Program-made: the position numbers and the translations under genes | The notes under the pieces: model-generated | Seen by the model: the letters and a program-made list of their open reading frames with translations, nothing else | What the model was told of the DNA's origin: nothing | Database searches by the model: none | Assembly (NCBI RefSeq): GCF_009617895.1 | Contig: NZ_BLAW01000001.1 | Coordinates: 487,001-551,000, forward strand | Source of the DNA: Prolixibacter sp. SD074 | Lineage (GTDB): Bacteria; Bacteroidota; Bacteroidia; Bacteroidales; Prolixibacteraceae | DNA length: 64,000 bases | Direction: 5' to 3' | In this document: one piece after another, positions 63,826 to 64,000 of the stretch | Numbering within the stretch: position 1 is the first letter of the stretch | Layout of the letters: every line of letters begins with the position of its first letter

Positions 63826-64000
63826 ATGCGCCACCTATTTTTTATTCTGTTTTTTGTATTGTGCTTCTCTGTTTCTGGCAATGGGCAGTCACAAAAAAAA
63901 GTAAATCTCCGTGTTCAGCGTGAGTTTAACGAGGCAAAACAGCTGTTTCAGCAAGGGAAAAACAATGAAGCGGTTGTTAAACTTAAAGTTGTGCTTCGGA
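63826..64000 (+). CDS. Start of a secreted TPR-type protein (cut by window end)
   Basis: From ATG 63826 a frame runs to the window edge (58 complete codons). It has a signal peptide (FFILFFVLCFSVSGNG) followed by a helix (REFNEAKQLFQQGKNNEAVVKLK) typical of a first TPR repeat. The product cannot be named from the visible part. The 290 bases upstream are A+T rich and hold no other gene. Confidence 0.7.
   Translation, partial: MRHLFFILFFVLCFSVSGNGQSQKKVNLRVQREFNEAKQLFQQGKNNEAVVKLKVVLR

Overview
The window comes from a Bacteroidota genome, most likely a Marinilabiliales/Prolixibacteraceae-type environmental member. The grounds are two SusC/SusD pairs, DUF4251 and DUF4295 proteins, a B12-riboswitch-controlled BtuB locus with a beta-propeller lipoprotein, Bacteroidota-style promoter boxes (TTTG / TAnnTTTG) and the gene order rpmB-rpmG-DUF4295-ftsY-rimO. 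Assignment below phylum is inference. No tRNA, rRNA, insertion sequence or phage gene was recognised.

Left end (1-12.8 kb): a complete type II-C CRISPR-Cas locus. A leftward tracrRNA lies directly upstream of cas9, followed by cas9 (1408 aa), cas1, cas2 and a very long array of 104 repeats and 103 spacers (36-bp repeat, mostly 30-bp spacers). The tracrRNA anti-repeat, a degenerate last repeat and a hairpin-plus-T-tract terminator just after it all agree that the array is read rightward, with its leader next to cas2. Two copies of one 33-bp inverted repeat bracket cas2. The array holds two exactly duplicated spacers and at least one pair of clearly homologous spacers.

12.9-36.2 kb: mixed housekeeping and nutrient genes. 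These are a DUF4010/MgtC-like membrane protein, a SusC/SusD pair with a membrane-bound AraC-type regulator (the SusC reading frame is broken at its 5' end), a divergent oxyR-dps pair, a COG3014 lipoprotein with LpoB, a decayed HAD phosphatase gene, ung, nhaA, a ROK regulator in front of an intact SusC/SusD pair, and two tandem DUF4251 paralogues.

36.5-44.4 kb: a PAP2 phosphatase, a DPM1-like GT2 and an ArnT-like integral-membrane glycosyltransferase, which could together modify envelope lipids. Next is a leftward cobalamin operon: riboswitch, PKD-type surface lipoprotein, BtuB-like receptor and BtuG-like beta-propeller lipoprotein.

44.4-53.5 kb: the most unusual block. Four rightward genes look like a synthase-dependent exopolysaccharide system: an outer-membrane/periplasmic protein joining a TolC-like helical region, a GH-like TIM barrel and a SPOR-like tail; a HlyD-type adaptor; a zinc-ribbon (TackOD1-like) protein ending in a degenerate GGDEF-like domain; and a membrane GT2 synthase. 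Two leftward two-component proteins flank them, one of which lacks the phosphoacceptor histidine.

53.8-64 kb: an SMP-30-like propeller, a CPBP protease, a possible tiny leftward gene with its own terminator, ribosomal proteins L28 and L33 with DUF4295, ftsY, rimO, a small YtxH/holin-like envelope cluster, a DUF5698/DUF2179 membrane protein, prfC, a methyltransferase fragment, a DUF1801 protein, a small acidic protein and the start of a TPR-type secreted protein cut by the window edge.
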